Positions 8,987 through 18,680 are shown, counted from the first letter of the stretch. The stretch is DNA of 51,905 nucleotides from Novosphingobium sp. Chol11 (GCA_945906105.1 CAMDQO010000018.1:1-51905), one strand, 5' to 3'. The notes: generated by a model not told the origin, from the letters alone. Numbers and translations are program-made.

Positions 8987-10270
8987 TCAATCCCCGCCAA
9001 CCCGCTCAACTTCTGCTCCCACCAGCGCCAGTTTTTCTTCCAGCCGCTCATACCCGCGATCCAAGTGATACAGCCGGTGGACCTGTGTTTCGCCTTCCGC
9101 CGCCAAACCGGCAATAACCAGGCTCATCGAAGCGCGGAGATCGGTGGCCATGACTTCGGCACCGTGGAGCTTGGCCACGCCGTGGACCACTGCCGTGCGC
9201 CCCTTGGTCTCGATATGGGCACCCATGCGGTTCAGCTCTGGCACGTGCATATAACGGTTTTCGAAGATGGTTTCGGTGAGCACCGAGGCTCCCTCGGCGC
9301 GGCACAGCATGGCCATCAGTTGTGCCTGCATATCGGTGGCGAAGCCCGGATAAGGCGCGGTCGAGAGCGTGATCGCGCGCAAGGGGCCATCGGCGGCGAC
9401 GTGGATGCCGCCCGGCACCGGCTCGACCGAAACCCCGGCATCGCGCAGCGCCTGAACCGTGGCGTCCATCTCTTCGATGACCGCGTGTTTCAGCGTTACT
9501 TCGCCGCCGGTGATCGCCGCCGCGCAGGCATAGGAACCCGCCTCGATCCGGTCTGACATCACGCGATAGGTTGCGCCGTGGAGGCGGGGCACGCCGTGAA
9601 TGGTGATGTCCGACGTGCCGATGCCCTCAATCTCGGCGCCCATGGCGACCAGCAGCTTGCACAGATCGACGATCTCCGGCTCGCGCGCGGCGTTGTGCAG
9701 CGTCGATTTGCCTTTGCACAGCACGGCGGCCATCAGTCCATTCTCGGTGGCGCCGACCGAGACCACCGGGAAGGAATAGCGCCCGCCCGGAAGCCCGCCA
9801 TCGGGGGCAATCGCGCGGACATAGCCTGCGGCCAGTTCAATCTGCGCGCCCAGCGCTTCCAGCACTTTCAGATGCAGGTCAATCGGGCGGTTGCCGATGG
9901 CGCAGCCGCCGGGGAGAGACACCGTCGCCTCGCCCATCCGCGCCAGCATCGGCCCGAGCACGAGGATCGAGGCGCGCATCTTGCGCACCAGTTCATAAGG
10001 CGCGACCGACGAAGTGATCCGCGTCGCCGCCAGTGTCATCACCCTGCCAAAATCTTCGGGTCTGCTGCCCGCGATGCTGGTGGAGATGCCGAATTGGTTC
10101 AACAGATGCTGAAAGCCGTCAATATCGGCGAGGCGCGGCAGATTGCGCAGCGTCAGCGGCTCGTCCGTCAGCAGCGCGCAAGGCAGCAGGGTCAGCGCGG
10201 AATTCTTCGCGCCCGAGATGGGAATGGTGCCGGAAAGGCGCTTGCCGCCCTGAATGATGATCTTGTCCAT
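8987..10270 (-). CDS. murA: UDP-N-acetylglucosamine 1-carboxyvinyltransferase
   Basis: MurA catalyses the first committed step of peptidoglycan synthesis in the cytoplasm, joining enolpyruvate from PEP to UDP-GlcNAc. The 427-residue length is standard. Lys22-Asn23 ([11 protein letters not shown]), the active-site loop [15 protein letters not shown] with Cys123 (so fosfomycin-sensitive type by family knowledge), [12 protein letters not shown], and [13 protein letters not shown] with the catalytic Asp are all visible. The start is ATG at 10270. The 235 bp upstream, shared with galU on the other strand, contain the inverted-repeat element at 10337-10475, so its promoter probably lies near or within that element. 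Confidence 0.96.
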   Translation of the reverse strand: MDKIIIQGGKRLSGTIPISGAKNSALTLLPCALLTDEPLTLRNLPRLADIDGFQHLLNQFGISTSIAGSRPEDFGRVMTLAATRITSSVAPYELVRKMRASILVLGPMLARMGEATVSLPGGCAIGNRPIDLHLKVLEALGAQIELAAGYVRAIAPDGGLPGGRYSFPVVSVGATENGLMAAVLCKGKSTLHNAAREPEIVDLCKLLVAMGAEIEGIGTSDITIHGVPRLHGATYRVMSDRIEAGSYACAAAITGGEVTLKHAVIEEMDATVQALRDAGVSVEPVPGGIHVAADGPLRAITLSTAPYPGFATDMQAQLMAMLCRAEGASVLTETIFENRYMHVPELNRMGAHIETKGRTAVVHGVAKLHGAEVMATDLRASMSLVIAGLAAEGETQVHRLYHLDRGYERLEEKLALVGAEVERVGGD

Positions 10271-10336
10271 CTGGGCGGTTTAGCGGGAAATGGTTTTGCA
10301 GCAAGGTTTGCTGATGTGAGAGGTGGGGCTAATTTG

Positions 10337-10475
10337 TTCACACAAAGGCGCAAAGGCGCGAAGGTGTTGTGCAAAGTGCCGCAGGCAGTTCATCTGTTCA
10401 TTTGCGGTGACTCGGGTGATGCAAACGGCTTCGCCGCAAGAATGACGTCTTCGCGCCTTTGCGCCTTCGCGTGAA
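10337..10475. repeat. 139-bp element with near-perfect 27-bp terminal inverted repeats
   Basis: The left arm, 10337-10363, and the right arm, 10449-10475, are complementary at 25 of 27 positions (arm core GGCGCAAAGGCGCGAAG). The arms themselves contain the directly repeated word AAAGGCGC/AAGGCGC. The 85-bp interior has no ORF of note. The structure looks like a miniature repeat (MITE- or REP-like) that I associate with sphingomonad intergenic regions. It lies between divergent murA and galU, where it could fold into a long hairpin in either transcript. Confidence 0.75.
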
Positions 10476-10505
10476 CCATTCTAATCCCCGTTGACGAGGA
10501 CCGCT

Positions 10506-11432
10506 ATGCCTGCGATTCCACTTCCCATGTCTGCCCACAAGCCCATCCGCAAAGCCGTGTTCCCCGTCGCTGGCCTCGGCACCCGCTTTCTGCCGGCGAC
10601 CAAGGCCATCCCCAAGGAAATGCTGCCGATCATCGACCGGCCGCTGATCCAGTATGCCGTGGATGAGGCGCGCGAGGCCGGGATCGAACAGCTGATCTTC
10701 GTTACCGGGCGCGGCAAGACGGCGATTGTCGAGCATTTCGACATGGCCTTCGAACTTGAAACCACGATGAAGGACCGCGCCAAAAAGCTTGAGGTGCTGG
10801 AACCAACGCGCATCCAGCCCGGCAACCTCGTCACTGTGCGCCAGCAGGTGCCGATGGGGCTTGGCCATGCCATCTGGTGTGCCCGTGCCATCGTTGGCGA
10901 TGAGCCCTTCGCGATTTTCCTGCCCGATGAACTGATGATCGGCCAAAACGACGGTTCTGGTGGCTGCATGAAGCAGATGGTCGAGGCCTATAATCAGGTC
11001 GGCGGCAACCTGATCTCGGTGCTCGAAGTGCCCGAGGAGGAAGTCTCAAGCTATGGCGTGATTGACCCCGGCGCGCGCGTTGCCGGTATTGGGGCAGCGC
11101 TGACCGAGGTCAAAGGCTTGGTCGAAAAGCCGCCACGCGGCACGGCCCCCTCAAACCTGATCATCTCTGGCCGCTATATCCTCCAGCCCGAAGTCATGCG
11201 CGTGCTCGAAGGGCAAAGCGCCGGCGCGGGCGGTGAGATCCAGTTGACCGACGCCATGGCGCAGATGATCGGCACACAGCCGTTTCACGCCGTGACCTTC
11301 GCCGGCCGGAGATTCGACTGCGGCAACAAGATCGGCTTTGTCGAGGCTACTTTGGCACTGGCACTTGAGCGCGAGGACATGGCCGACGAAGTCAGGGCAA
11401 TGGCGCTGCGGCTGCTGGGTGTGCAGGGCTAA
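10506..11432 (+). CDS. galU: UTP--glucose-1-phosphate uridylyltransferase
   Basis: GalU makes UDP-glucose, the glucosyl donor for exopolysaccharide, LPS core and related glycans. The nucleotidyltransferase signature is near the N-terminus (AGLGTRFLPATKAIPKEMLP), followed by IIDRPLIQYAVDEAREAGI, then ALLPDE-like FLPDELMIGQ, and EVKGLVEKPPRGTAPSNL and GGEIQLTDAMAQM. The protein is 308 residues. I chose the ATG at 10506 because GAGGAC ends 5 bp before it; an upstream TTG at 10491 would add five residues. The last 41 bp overlap the convergent acyltransferase gene. Its location near other envelope genes fits a role in surface glycan supply. Confidence 0.95.
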   Translation: MPAIPLPMSAHKPIRKAVFPVAGLGTRFLPATKAIPKEMLPIIDRPLIQYAVDEAREAGIEQLIFVTGRGKTAIVEHFDMAFELETTMKDRAKKLEVLEPTRIQPGNLVTVRQQVPMGLGHAIWCARAIVGDEPFAIFLPDELMIGQNDGSGGCMKQMVEAYNQVGGNLISVLEVPEEEVSSYGVIDPGARVAGIGAALTEVKGLVEKPPRGTAPSNLIISGRYILQPEVMRVLEGQSAGAGGEIQLTDAMAQMIGTQPFHAVTFAGRRFDCGNKIGFVEATLALALEREDMADEVRAMALRLLGVQG

Positions 11433-13482
11433 GCTTCACCCCTAACATTTGCGCGAAGCCGGGTGTCAGCCGGTCTTGCGCCCAGGCGGTCAGGTGATCG
11501 CCATCGTGCGTCACTGGCTTACCCGCGATGAAGGCGGGGCAGTGGACATCATCGCACAGCAGCGGCAGCGGATCCCATAAGGTGAGGCGCGGTTCGATGC
11601 GGTGGAGGCGGGCAAAGCCTTCGACTGTTGGAGCGCGCCACAGCTGCATATCACCGGTCGTGATGGTATTCGCCAGGCAAGCCGGGTTGGCGCGATTAAA
11701 CCAATCGGCGCAGCGCATCGGGGGGATCGGATAGACTGGCTTGGGCACCTCGAAAATGATCATCACCCCGCGATCAAGCAATGGCTTCAGCAGCTCTGCC
11801 ACGGCGCGCAGTTCGGCATCAGCATAGACCGATTTATCGCGCTTCAGATCGGGAATATCGGCCCACAGCTCTTTCATGCGCTTGACGCGCAGCCCGGTCA
11901 GGAACAGCCAATCACCCTTGCGTGAGCGCACTGTGACATCGGCGAGCGCCAGAGTGAGGAAGCGTTCGCAAGCGGCACTCGTCTGCGCACCCGGCGCTGG
12001 CAGCAGCGGGCAGCCGGTTTCGCCATAGTTGAACACGGAAATCCCGCCCTGCCGCGCCAGCGTTCCCGATAGGCGCTGATAGGCCATGGCGTGCGAATCG
12101 CCCAGAATGAACAGGCGGCGTTCATCCTTCGCGGCCGTGCAGCCCACGCCCTTGTAAACATTGCCATTGGTGCCGGGGGCAATAGGCTCGACCACCAGCC
12201 CGCAGGGGACGGCGCTATCCTGCATGGTCATGTTCCAGACATTGCGATCCATGGTGACCGAGCGCGACAGCATGGGGCGCAGCATAACCGTGCCGAAGAT
12301 CCCCGCGACGACGAGCGCCATGGCCAGCACACCGCCCGCAACCACTTGCCAGTCCTTCGCCCGCGCAATCCATGCTGAGCGGCGCAGAGGCTGTTCCACT
12401 AAGCGGAAAGAGATGTCAGCCAGCGCACAGGACAGCGCAAAGGCGGCGATTTTCTCCACCGGACTATCGATCCCGCTGGTCCAGCGCATCAGCACCACAA
12501 CCGGCCAGTGCCACAGATAGAGCGAAAACGAGATGCGGCCGAAATAGCGCAGCAGCGGCCAGCTCAGCACCCGCGCGGTCAGCGATGCTGGCGACAACAC
12601 GCCGACACAGATCAGCAGCGCGGTGGCGGCGACGGGCAGCAGGGCATCGGGAAAAGGAAACCGCTGCGGCGCGCAGATCACGAATGACAGCGCCATGCCG
12701 AGCGCCCCGGCTATCGCGGCGAATTTAAGGAATGGGGCAGAGCCCAGAAAGGCGCGCGCCTTTGCCGGAGCTTCAGGCGAAGCAATCAGCGCATAGAGCA
12801 TCACGCCTGCGCCCAATTGCCAGAAGCGCGTCACCACCATGTAGAAGGCGAAAGTGGGCGAGGCGGAGGTTAGCCACACTGCCGCGAGCAGGCTTGCCGC
12901 GCTCAAGATCGCCAGTGCAGCCAGCCCCGAGGCCGTGCCGCGCTGCACCTTGCGGCTATAGAGTGTGAAAAAACCAATGAACGGAAACAGCAGATAGAAC
13001 TGCTCCTCGACCCCCAGCGACCAGGTGTGGGTGAAGGGATTGAAATCGGGCCCGGCGGAGAAATAGCCAGCCGCGCTGTGCCACAGCTGCAAATTGCTCA
13101 GCGCCAGGCTGGCGGCAATCGCCGTCCAGTCCCCATCCCAGCTGCGCTTGGTAACGACCGGAATGAGCAACACCGACAGCAGTTGCACCACGGCGAGGCA
13201 GACCAGCAAGGCCGGGAAAATGCGGATCACGCGGCGGCGATAGAAGGTCAGCAACAGATCGGTGAGGCTGGTCCAGCCAATCGTGCCTGTGGCGAGCGCG
13301 ACGACGAAGCCCGAGATCACGAAGAATACATCGACCCCGGCAAAGCCGCCGGGCAGCAGGCTGCTGTCAATGTGATAGATCAGGATCGACAGCACGGCGA
13401 AGGCACGCAGGCCGTCGATAGCGGGAATGTGGCCGCGCGGCTGCGGCGGGGCGATCTGTGGCATGGTTGCCGTCTCTGTCAT
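11392..13482 (-). CDS. membrane O-acyltransferase (acyltransferase 3 fused to SGNH)
   Basis: This is a two-part inner-membrane enzyme of the OafA/OafB type that acetylates surface polysaccharide, LPS or similar glycans. Residues about 15-400 form the acyltransferase-3 domain: HIPAIDGLRAFAVLSILIYH, the catalytic-histidine SLGVEEQFYLLFPF region and YLWHWPVVVL, with about ten membrane helices. The C-terminal periplasmic SGNH hydrolase-like domain has LGDSHAMAY (nucleophile Ser, about 460) and DGDHLT (Asp/His, about 659). At 696 residues it is the usual size for the fusion. The acceptor glycan is unknown. Its 3' end overlaps galU, and a bidirectional terminator-like hairpin lies about 100 bp upstream of its start. 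Confidence 0.9.
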   Translation of the reverse strand: MTETATMPQIAPPQPRGHIPAIDGLRAFAVLSILIYHIDSSLLPGGFAGVDVFFVISGFVVALATGTIGWTSLTDLLLTFYRRRVIRIFPALLVCLAVVQLLSVLLIPVVTKRSWDGDWTAIAASLALSNLQLWHSAAGYFSAGPDFNPFTHTWSLGVEEQFYLLFPFIGFFTLYSRKVQRGTASGLAALAILSAASLLAAVWLTSASPTFAFYMVVTRFWQLGAGVMLYALIASPEAPAKARAFLGSAPFLKFAAIAGALGMALSFVICAPQRFPFPDALLPVAATALLICVGVLSPASLTARVLSWPLLRYFGRISFSLYLWHWPVVVLMRWTSGIDSPVEKIAAFALSCALADISFRLVEQPLRRSAWIARAKDWQVVAGGVLAMALVVAGIFGTVMLRPMLSRSVTMDRNVWNMTMQDSAVPCGLVVEPIAPGTNGNVYKGVGCTAAKDERRLFILGDSHAMAYQRLSGTLARQGGISVFNYGETGCPLLPAPGAQTSAACERFLTLALADVTVRSRKGDWLFLTGLRVKRMKELWADIPDLKRDKSVYADAELRAVAELLKPLLDRGVMIIFEVPKPVYPIPPMRCADWFNRANPACLANTITTGDMQLWRAPTVEGFARLHRIEPRLTLWDPLPLLCDDVHCPAFIAGKPVTHDGDHLTAWAQDRLTPGFAQMLGVKLSPAHPAAAAPLP

Positions 13483-13582
13483 GCACTTGCCCCCGGCGGA
13501 TAGTCAGCGCGGGGCAATAAGGCGGCGGTCACACATCGGCAAGCCAAGTTGCCTCACCGGCACCACGCCTTCACTGCATAAG

Positions 13583-13612
13583 AAAAAGGCGGCAGTTGCC
13601 CGCCGCCTTTTT
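13583..13612 (-). terminator. intrinsic terminator after the M23 peptidase gene
   Basis: AAAAAGGCGGC (13583-13593) pairs perfectly with GCCGCCTTTTT (13602-13612) across an 8-nt loop. On the minus strand it comes 66 bp after the M23 peptidase stop and gives a GC stem flanked by A and U runs. The symmetry means it could also act on plus-strand read-through. Confidence 0.85.
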
Positions 13613-13678
13613 CCTGACACCCTCTCCCGAAGTGTCTGTGCCCGTCCGCGCCTTAGGACGCGATCCGGAAATCGTGAA

Positions 13679-14446
13679 TTATTCGTCGCCGCCCATAGCA
13701 GGCGCAGTGGCAGCATCGGCGGCGTGCTTGAACTCGCCAGACTGCATATAGGGAACCGGGTTAACGGCCATGCCGGCAACGCGCACTTCATAGTGCAGAT
13801 GCGGACCGGTCGAACGGCCGGTTGAACCGACGTAACCAATAAGATCGCCCTTACGGACCTTTTGGCCGGCATAGGCGTTTAACCGGGACATATGGCCATA
13901 ACGAGTCTGGATATCACCGCCGTGCTCGAGCGAAACATAAAGACCGTAGCTGGAAAACCATTCCGCCTTGCTGACTACGCCATCAGCCGAGGCATAAATC
14001 GGGGTTCCGCTGGGGGCAGCCAGATCGACGCCCTTGTGTGCGCGGCGTCCACCGACAACCGGGTGCCAGCGCATGCCGTAACCGCTGGTCAGCGTCACGC
14101 CATTAACCGGCATGCGCGATGGGATCGAAACCGTGGTCGGGGTGGCGATGAAGGTCGCGCCGGTAAGGCCCGGAACAGAAACATTGCTGCGCTTGGCCTG
14201 CGAAACGGCGACCAGCGACTTGCCGCCTTCGCGTGACTGCCAGGAGTTGAACAGCTGAAGGAATTCTTCATCACCATTACCCATCGCACTGTCCTGCTTG
14301 GCAGCCTGTGCGGCGCGCAGCGGAGCGATGATATCAGCGTTGGCGCTGGCATTGGCGAATGCGGGTGAAGCTCCACCCAGCAGTACAGCGGCGGCAGCGA
14401 TGCCAACCAGTGAACGAAACTTTGTCAAAACCGAAAAAACGATCAC
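13679..14446 (-). CDS. M23 family metallopeptidase (peptidoglycan endopeptidase-like)
   Basis: This is a secreted LytM-type zinc peptidase that cleaves, or helps regulate cleavage of, peptidoglycan crosslinks. I place the start at the GTG at 14446, giving 255 residues with a clear signal peptide (KFRSLVGIAAAAVLLGGASPAFA). The C-terminal half is the M23 domain: SGYGMRWHPVVGGRRAHKGVD with the first zinc-binding His and the Asp, and GPHLHYEVRV with HxH. All zinc ligands are present, so it should be active. The frame is open for another 89 codons upstream but that part has no family look. A nine-codon frame overlaps the GTG (see findings). It is followed by a strong terminator and preceded by the DUF455 gene on the same strand after 169 bp. 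Confidence 0.88.
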   Translation of the reverse strand: MIVFSVLTKFRSLVGIAAAAVLLGGASPAFANASANADIIAPLRAAQAAKQDSAMGNGDEEFLQLFNSWQSREGGKSLVAVSQAKRSNVSVPGLTGATFIATPTTVSIPSRMPVNGVTLTSGYGMRWHPVVGGRRAHKGVDLAAPSGTPIYASADGVVSKAEWFSSYGLYVSLEHGGDIQTRYGHMSRLNAYAGQKVRKGDLIGYVGSTGRSTGPHLHYEVRVAGMAVNPVPYMQSGEFKHAADAATAPAMGGDE

Positions 14447-14615
14447 GAATAATCTTTCTTTGTGCGACTCATTTTCGAAGCGAAGTCTGGCCGTTTCTGG
14501 AGTTACCCATGGCTGGCCAGCCCGCTTTCTTAGGCATTTCTCAAGCAGCATAGGCTGTCCCGGAATGCCGTTTATTGGAGATGGTCGGTTCCCCCCGCCT
14601 TCTCGAGTTGAGGGG

Positions 14616-15422
14616 CTAGAGGGCTGCTTCCGGCATGGCAAGGCTGGCATAGAGATCACGCGATAAACCGGCAGCAGCACGCGCCGAGTCGTTGAACGGC
14701 GGCTTAACGGCACCGCGAAAGTGACGATTTACCAAGGTTTTCCACAGGCCCTCCATCGATTCACCGCGCGACAAAGCGAGCGCGTTGAAATGATTTGCGC
14801 CGAATCGAACATGGCGAATCTCGTCGTCAAGGATACGAATCAGGATCCGCGCACCCGCCTCATCCCCGGCGGCACGAACCCGCTCGATCATCATCGGCGT
14901 GACATCCAGCCCGCGCGCTTCGAGCACCATGGGCACCACGGCGAGCCGGGCGGCGGCATCGTGGCGCGTGGCCTGCGCCGATGACCAGAGCCCGTCATGC
15001 GCTGGCAGCGCGCCATAATGGCTTCCAGCCTTGCGCAGATGCCGGTCAATCAGCGCAAAATGCAGCGCCTCATCGGCGGCTACCGAGAGAAAATCCGTAA
15101 CCAGCCCCTCACCCAGTTCGCCGCCGAAACGTCCGGCCATGTCGAGCGCGAGATCAATCGCGACAAATTCGATATGGGCCACGGAATGCCACAAGGCGAT
15201 CCGCCCGCGTTCCGATTGGCCGCGGCCACGCTTGGGCATGCGGTTTGGCGGCAGCAGTTCGGGCTGATCGGGACGCGCCGGACGATCGGGCATGGCCTCA
15301 TCAAAAACGAAGGCCAGCCGCCCCAGCCGCCAGTCGCGCGCCACTTTGCGCGTTGCCATCACTTTGGCGCGGGGATCAGCAGTGAGCAGCGCGGCGCGGA
15401 TTGCCGCAGAGACCGAAATCAC
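14616..15422 (-). CDS. DUF455 family ferritin-like protein
   Basis: The 268-residue protein belongs to DUF455, helical proteins related to ferritin-like diiron enzymes such as MiaE. Visible family signatures are VAHIEFVAIDLALDMAGRF, ADEALHFALIDRHL and DDEIRHVRFGANHF, in which the E-x-x-H pairs are probable diiron ligands. The substrate is unknown; a redox or hydroxylase role is inference. The start codon appears to be GTG at 15422, 10 bp after the bcp stop, so it is probably co-transcribed with glnE and bcp. Confidence 0.85.
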   Translation of the reverse strand: MISVSAAIRAALLTADPRAKVMATRKVARDWRLGRLAFVFDEAMPDRPARPDQPELLPPNRMPKRGRGQSERGRIALWHSVAHIEFVAIDLALDMAGRFGGELGEGLVTDFLSVAADEALHFALIDRHLRKAGSHYGALPAHDGLWSSAQATRHDAAARLAVVPMVLEARGLDVTPMMIERVRAAGDEAGARILIRILDDEIRHVRFGANHFNALALSRGESMEGLWKTLVNRHFRGAVKPPFNDSARAAAGLSRDLYASLAMPEAAL

Positions 15423-15432
15423 AGATTTGCCA

Positions 15433-15906
15433 TCACAGCTCTTTCGCCGCCGCCAACACTTCGGCGGCGTGGCCCTTGACCTTCACTTTGCTCCAGATGC
15501 GGGCGATCCTGCCGTCCACGCCGATCAGATAGGTGCTGCGGACCATGCCCATGTAGGTGCGGCCATAGTTCACCTTTTCAGCCCAGACGCCAAGCGCGTC
15601 TGACAGGCCGTGTTCGGCAGCATCGCTCACCAAAGGTGCGGTGAGGCCGTATTTGGCGATGAACTTGGCATGCCGCGCCGGGCTGTCCTTGCTGACACCG
15701 AGCAGCCTGACGCCCGCCGCTGCGAATTCAGGCGCAAGCGCGGTGAAGTCCTGATTTTCGGTGGTGCAGCCAGGGGTGTCGTCCTTCGGGTAGAAGAAGA
15801 TCACCAGCTTGCCGCCAGCGAAGTCTGACGGTGTGACGCTGCCGCCATCGGGCGTGGTCAGCGCGACATCGGGCATGGCATCACCGATGCCGGGGAAAGT
15901 GCTCAT
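15433..15906 (-). CDS. bcp: thioredoxin-dependent peroxiredoxin (BCP/PrxQ type)
   Basis: This cytoplasmic thiol peroxidase reduces hydrogen peroxide and organic hydroperoxides with electrons from thioredoxin. The peroxidatic cysteine lies in FFYPKDDTPGCTTENQDF, where the adjacent Thr (PGCT-T) replaces the resolving cysteine of two-Cys BCPs, so it is likely a one-Cys or atypical form. Downstream are GVSKDSPARHAKF and RSTYLIGVDGRI, both typical. The 157-residue length is standard. Its start overlaps the glnE stop by 4 bp (ATGA), indicating translational coupling. Confidence 0.93.
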   Translation of the reverse strand: MSTFPGIGDAMPDVALTTPDGGSVTPSDFAGGKLVIFFYPKDDTPGCTTENQDFTALAPEFAAAGVRLLGVSKDSPARHAKFIAKYGLTAPLVSDAAEHGLSDALGVWAEKVNYGRTYMGMVRSTYLIGVDGRIARIWSKVKVKGHAAEVLAAAKEL

Positions 15907-18680
15907 GGGTTATCCAACTCCAGTTTTTCGCCGAAAACCTGACTCCAAGCCGCAGCGACAGCGCCGCGCGCCTCGGTAAAATCGGCAATGACGCAGTCCC
16001 AATCGTCGCATCCGCAGGCGCTGGCAAGCGCGGCACGCGGCCCCGGCGGCGGAACCTGCGAATCGGGGGCGAGCAGCCGCGCGGCGACCAGCAGGCGGGT
16101 GAGGCTGTCATGGGCCTTGCACAGGCTCACAGGAACCAGACCCGCCGTCGCCATATGCTCCAGCGCCGCGCCAAGGTTCGGCTCTAGCGCGCCGGCAATG
16201 ACGGCACCGTCGCGCAGTTGCAGAAAGTGGATGATGAATTCCAGATCGACCAGCCCGCCGCGCAGCAGCTTGGCGTCAATCGGGCCTTTTCCGGGCTTGT
16301 GCCGCGCCATATCAGCCCGCATCGACAGCACGTCATCGCGCAATTTGGCAGGGTCGCGCGGGGCCATGAGCACAGAGCGGATGATCGCCCGCAACTGTTC
16401 CTGTGCGTGCGGCGGACCGAACAGCGGTCGCGCGCGGGCCAGCGCCATGTGCTCCCAGGTCCAGGCCTCCTCGCGCTGATAGCGTTCAAAGCTATCAAAA
16501 CTTACCGCCAGTGGCCCTTGGGTGCCCGAAGGTCGCAGCCGGGTATCAACCTCATACAGCGCGCCAGCCGCTGTCGGCACACTGAGTGCGGCGCCAATCC
16601 GCGTGGCGAGCCGGTTGAAATAGAGCGTTGCCCCCAGTGGTTTCGCGCCATCGGATTCGCTGCTGGTTTCGCCGGTAAAGCAATAGACCAGATCAAGGTC
16701 GGAAGCATGGGTCAGCGCCCCGCCACCCAGCCGCCCAAGGCCAAGTACCACCAGATCGCCGCCGGGAATCTGTCCATGGACACGCTCGAATTCATTGATT
16801 GCGGCGCTTGAGAGGACGGCCAGTGCGGCCTCGGCAATGCGCGAATAGGCAGCAGCCACCGCGAGCGGATCGGTCATGCTGTCAACCAGCTGGACGCCCA
16901 GCGCAAAGCGCTTTTCACCCACCTTGCGCCGCACCCGGTCAAGCAGGCGTTCGTAATCATCGTCCGCCTCGCCCTCGGCAAATTCCTCGGCCAGCGCGCC
17001 GACTTCTGCCGGAAGCGCGAAGGCGGTGGCGTCGATCAGCGGGTCGAGCAGGTCAGCGCGCAGGGCAAGGGCATCGGCCAGGGGTGGTGCCAGCGCGAGG
17101 ATCTTTGCCAGCAGTTCGAGTAGCGCCGGCCGTGCCTCAAGCAGGTGGAACAGGCCCAAGGCACTGGGCAGCCGGGTGAGCAGTTCCTCCCATCGCAGGA
17201 AGGCACGGCGCGGATCAGGCGCGCGGGCGAGCGCGGGGAGCAGTGCGGGCTGGATCGCATCGAAAGCCGCCCGCGCCGCCTCGCTGCGCAGCGCTTTAAG
17301 CTTGCCTTCACGCCAGCCTTCGATGCGGCCCGCCAGTTCGTCGGCATCATCAAAGCCCAGTCTGGTGAGCTCTGCGGCAAGCCGGTCGCCGCTGATGGCG
17401 GATGGCGGCGGCGCGATTGGGCCAGCCGCAGGGTGATGTTCGGCATGAGCCGCCACCAGCGCATCATAGAGTGAGCCAACCGCCTCGGTGATCTGCGTCA
17501 GTTCATCGACCAGCGCCGCGCCATCGCCCAAGCCTTCCAGCCAGGCAACTCTATCCAGTGCCGCCGGATCGCCCGGAAGACTGTGAGTTTGCTGATCCGC
17601 CACCATTTGCAGCCGGTGTTCGATGGTCCGCAGCCGATCATAGCTGGTGCCCAGCAACTGGGCGTCCTGCTCGGCAATGATCCCCGCATCGGCCAGCGCA
17701 TCAAGCGCCGCGCGTGTGCCGCGCAGCCGCAAGCCTGCGTTGCGCCCGCCGTGGATCAACTGGTGCGTCTGGGCATAGAATTCGATCTCGCGAATTCCGC
17801 CGCGCCCACGCTTGAGATCGAAACCCGGCCCAGGGCGCGTGGCCCCGGCGTGGCTGGCCCGGATCCGCCCGGTCAGCCGCCCGATCTCGGCAATCGCGCC
17901 GAAATCAAGGCTCTTGCGCCAGACGAATGGCCTGATCGCCGCAAGGAAGCTTTGTCCGGCGGCAAGATCACCGGCGCAGGCGCGGGCGCGAATAAAGGCG
18001 GCGCGCTCCCACGCCAGCGCCGAGCTTTCATAATGGGTCAGCGCCGCATCAATCGAAATGGCGAGCGGACTGACTTCGGAGGCCGGGCGCAGCCGCAGAT
18101 CAACCCGGAAGACATAGCCCTCGGCATCAATGTGGCTGAGCGTCTGAACAACAGTGCGCGCCACACGCTGCGCGGCTTCACCCGGATCATCACGTTCCCG
18201 GCGCGGCAGCAGCGCGGGATCATACAGCAGGATCGGATCAATATCGGAACTGTAGTTGAGCTCCTCTGCCCCATGTTTGCCCAGTGCGAGCGCGATCATG
18301 CCAACGGGCTCGGCATCGGGCACGCGCTTGCGAATCGCATCGGCAATCGCGGCATCCATCGCTCGGTCAGCAAAGGCGGAAAGCTCGTGCATGACTTTGG
18401 CAAGCGGGAAAGCCCCGGACAGATCGCCAATGCCCAGCGCCAGAGCCAGCGCCCGCCGCTCACGCCGCAGCGCAGTGCCGGCATCGGGGGCATGCTCTCC
18501 CGCCGCGCGGGCATAGGCCATAGCCTCATCCGCCCAGCCTGCGGCCAGCAGCGCGGTCAGCGCCGGATCCTGATCGATCAGCCCGGCCAGAAACGGCGAA
18601 TTTATCCGCGCGCGCTGGATAGCGCCGGACCAATCGTGAGTCGCTTTGGCGGTTGTCATTTGCATGGGTTGGCGGTTCAT
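15903..18680 (-). CDS. glnE: glutamine synthetase adenylyltransferase/adenylyl-removing enzyme
   Basis: GlnE adds or removes AMP on glutamine synthetase according to PII and glutamine status, controlling nitrogen assimilation. It has two nucleotidyltransferase halves. The N-terminal removing domain has GKHGAEELNYSSDIDPILLY; the C-terminal adenylylating domain has LGRLGGGALTHASDLDLVYCF. Each keeps the D-x-D metal-binding pair. The linker after the first half includes RGGIREIEFYAQTHQLIHGG. I chose the ATG at 18680 (925 residues); in-frame ATGs at 18665 and 18659 are alternatives and none has a strong ribosome site. The longest frame reaches 18857 but would overlap the divergent M28 gene and lacks family resemblance there. 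It heads the glnE-bcp-DUF455 unit. Confidence 0.93.
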   Translation of the reverse strand: MNRQPMQMTTAKATHDWSGAIQRARINSPFLAGLIDQDPALTALLAAGWADEAMAYARAAGEHAPDAGTALRRERRALALALGIGDLSGAFPLAKVMHELSAFADRAMDAAIADAIRKRVPDAEPVGMIALALGKHGAEELNYSSDIDPILLYDPALLPRRERDDPGEAAQRVARTVVQTLSHIDAEGYVFRVDLRLRPASEVSPLAISIDAALTHYESSALAWERAAFIRARACAGDLAAGQSFLAAIRPFVWRKSLDFGAIAEIGRLTGRIRASHAGATRPGPGFDLKRGRGGIREIEFYAQTHQLIHGGRNAGLRLRGTRAALDALADAGIIAEQDAQLLGTSYDRLRTIEHRLQMVADQQTHSLPGDPAALDRVAWLEGLGDGAALVDELTQITEAVGSLYDALVAAHAEHHPAAGPIAPPPSAISGDRLAAELTRLGFDDADELAGRIEGWREGKLKALRSEAARAAFDAIQPALLPALARAPDPRRAFLRWEELLTRLPSALGLFHLLEARPALLELLAKILALAPPLADALALRADLLDPLIDATAFALPAEVGALAEEFAEGEADDDYERLLDRVRRKVGEKRFALGVQLVDSMTDPLAVAAAYSRIAEAALAVLSSAAINEFERVHGQIPGGDLVVLGLGRLGGGALTHASDLDLVYCFTGETSSESDGAKPLGATLYFNRLATRIGAALSVPTAAGALYEVDTRLRPSGTQGPLAVSFDSFERYQREEAWTWEHMALARARPLFGPPHAQEQLRAIIRSVLMAPRDPAKLRDDVLSMRADMARHKPGKGPIDAKLLRGGLVDLEFIIHFLQLRDGAVIAGALEPNLGAALEHMATAGLVPVSLCKAHDSLTRLLVAARLLAPDSQVPPPGPRAALASACGCDDWDCVIADFTEARGAVAAAWSQVFGEKLELDNP

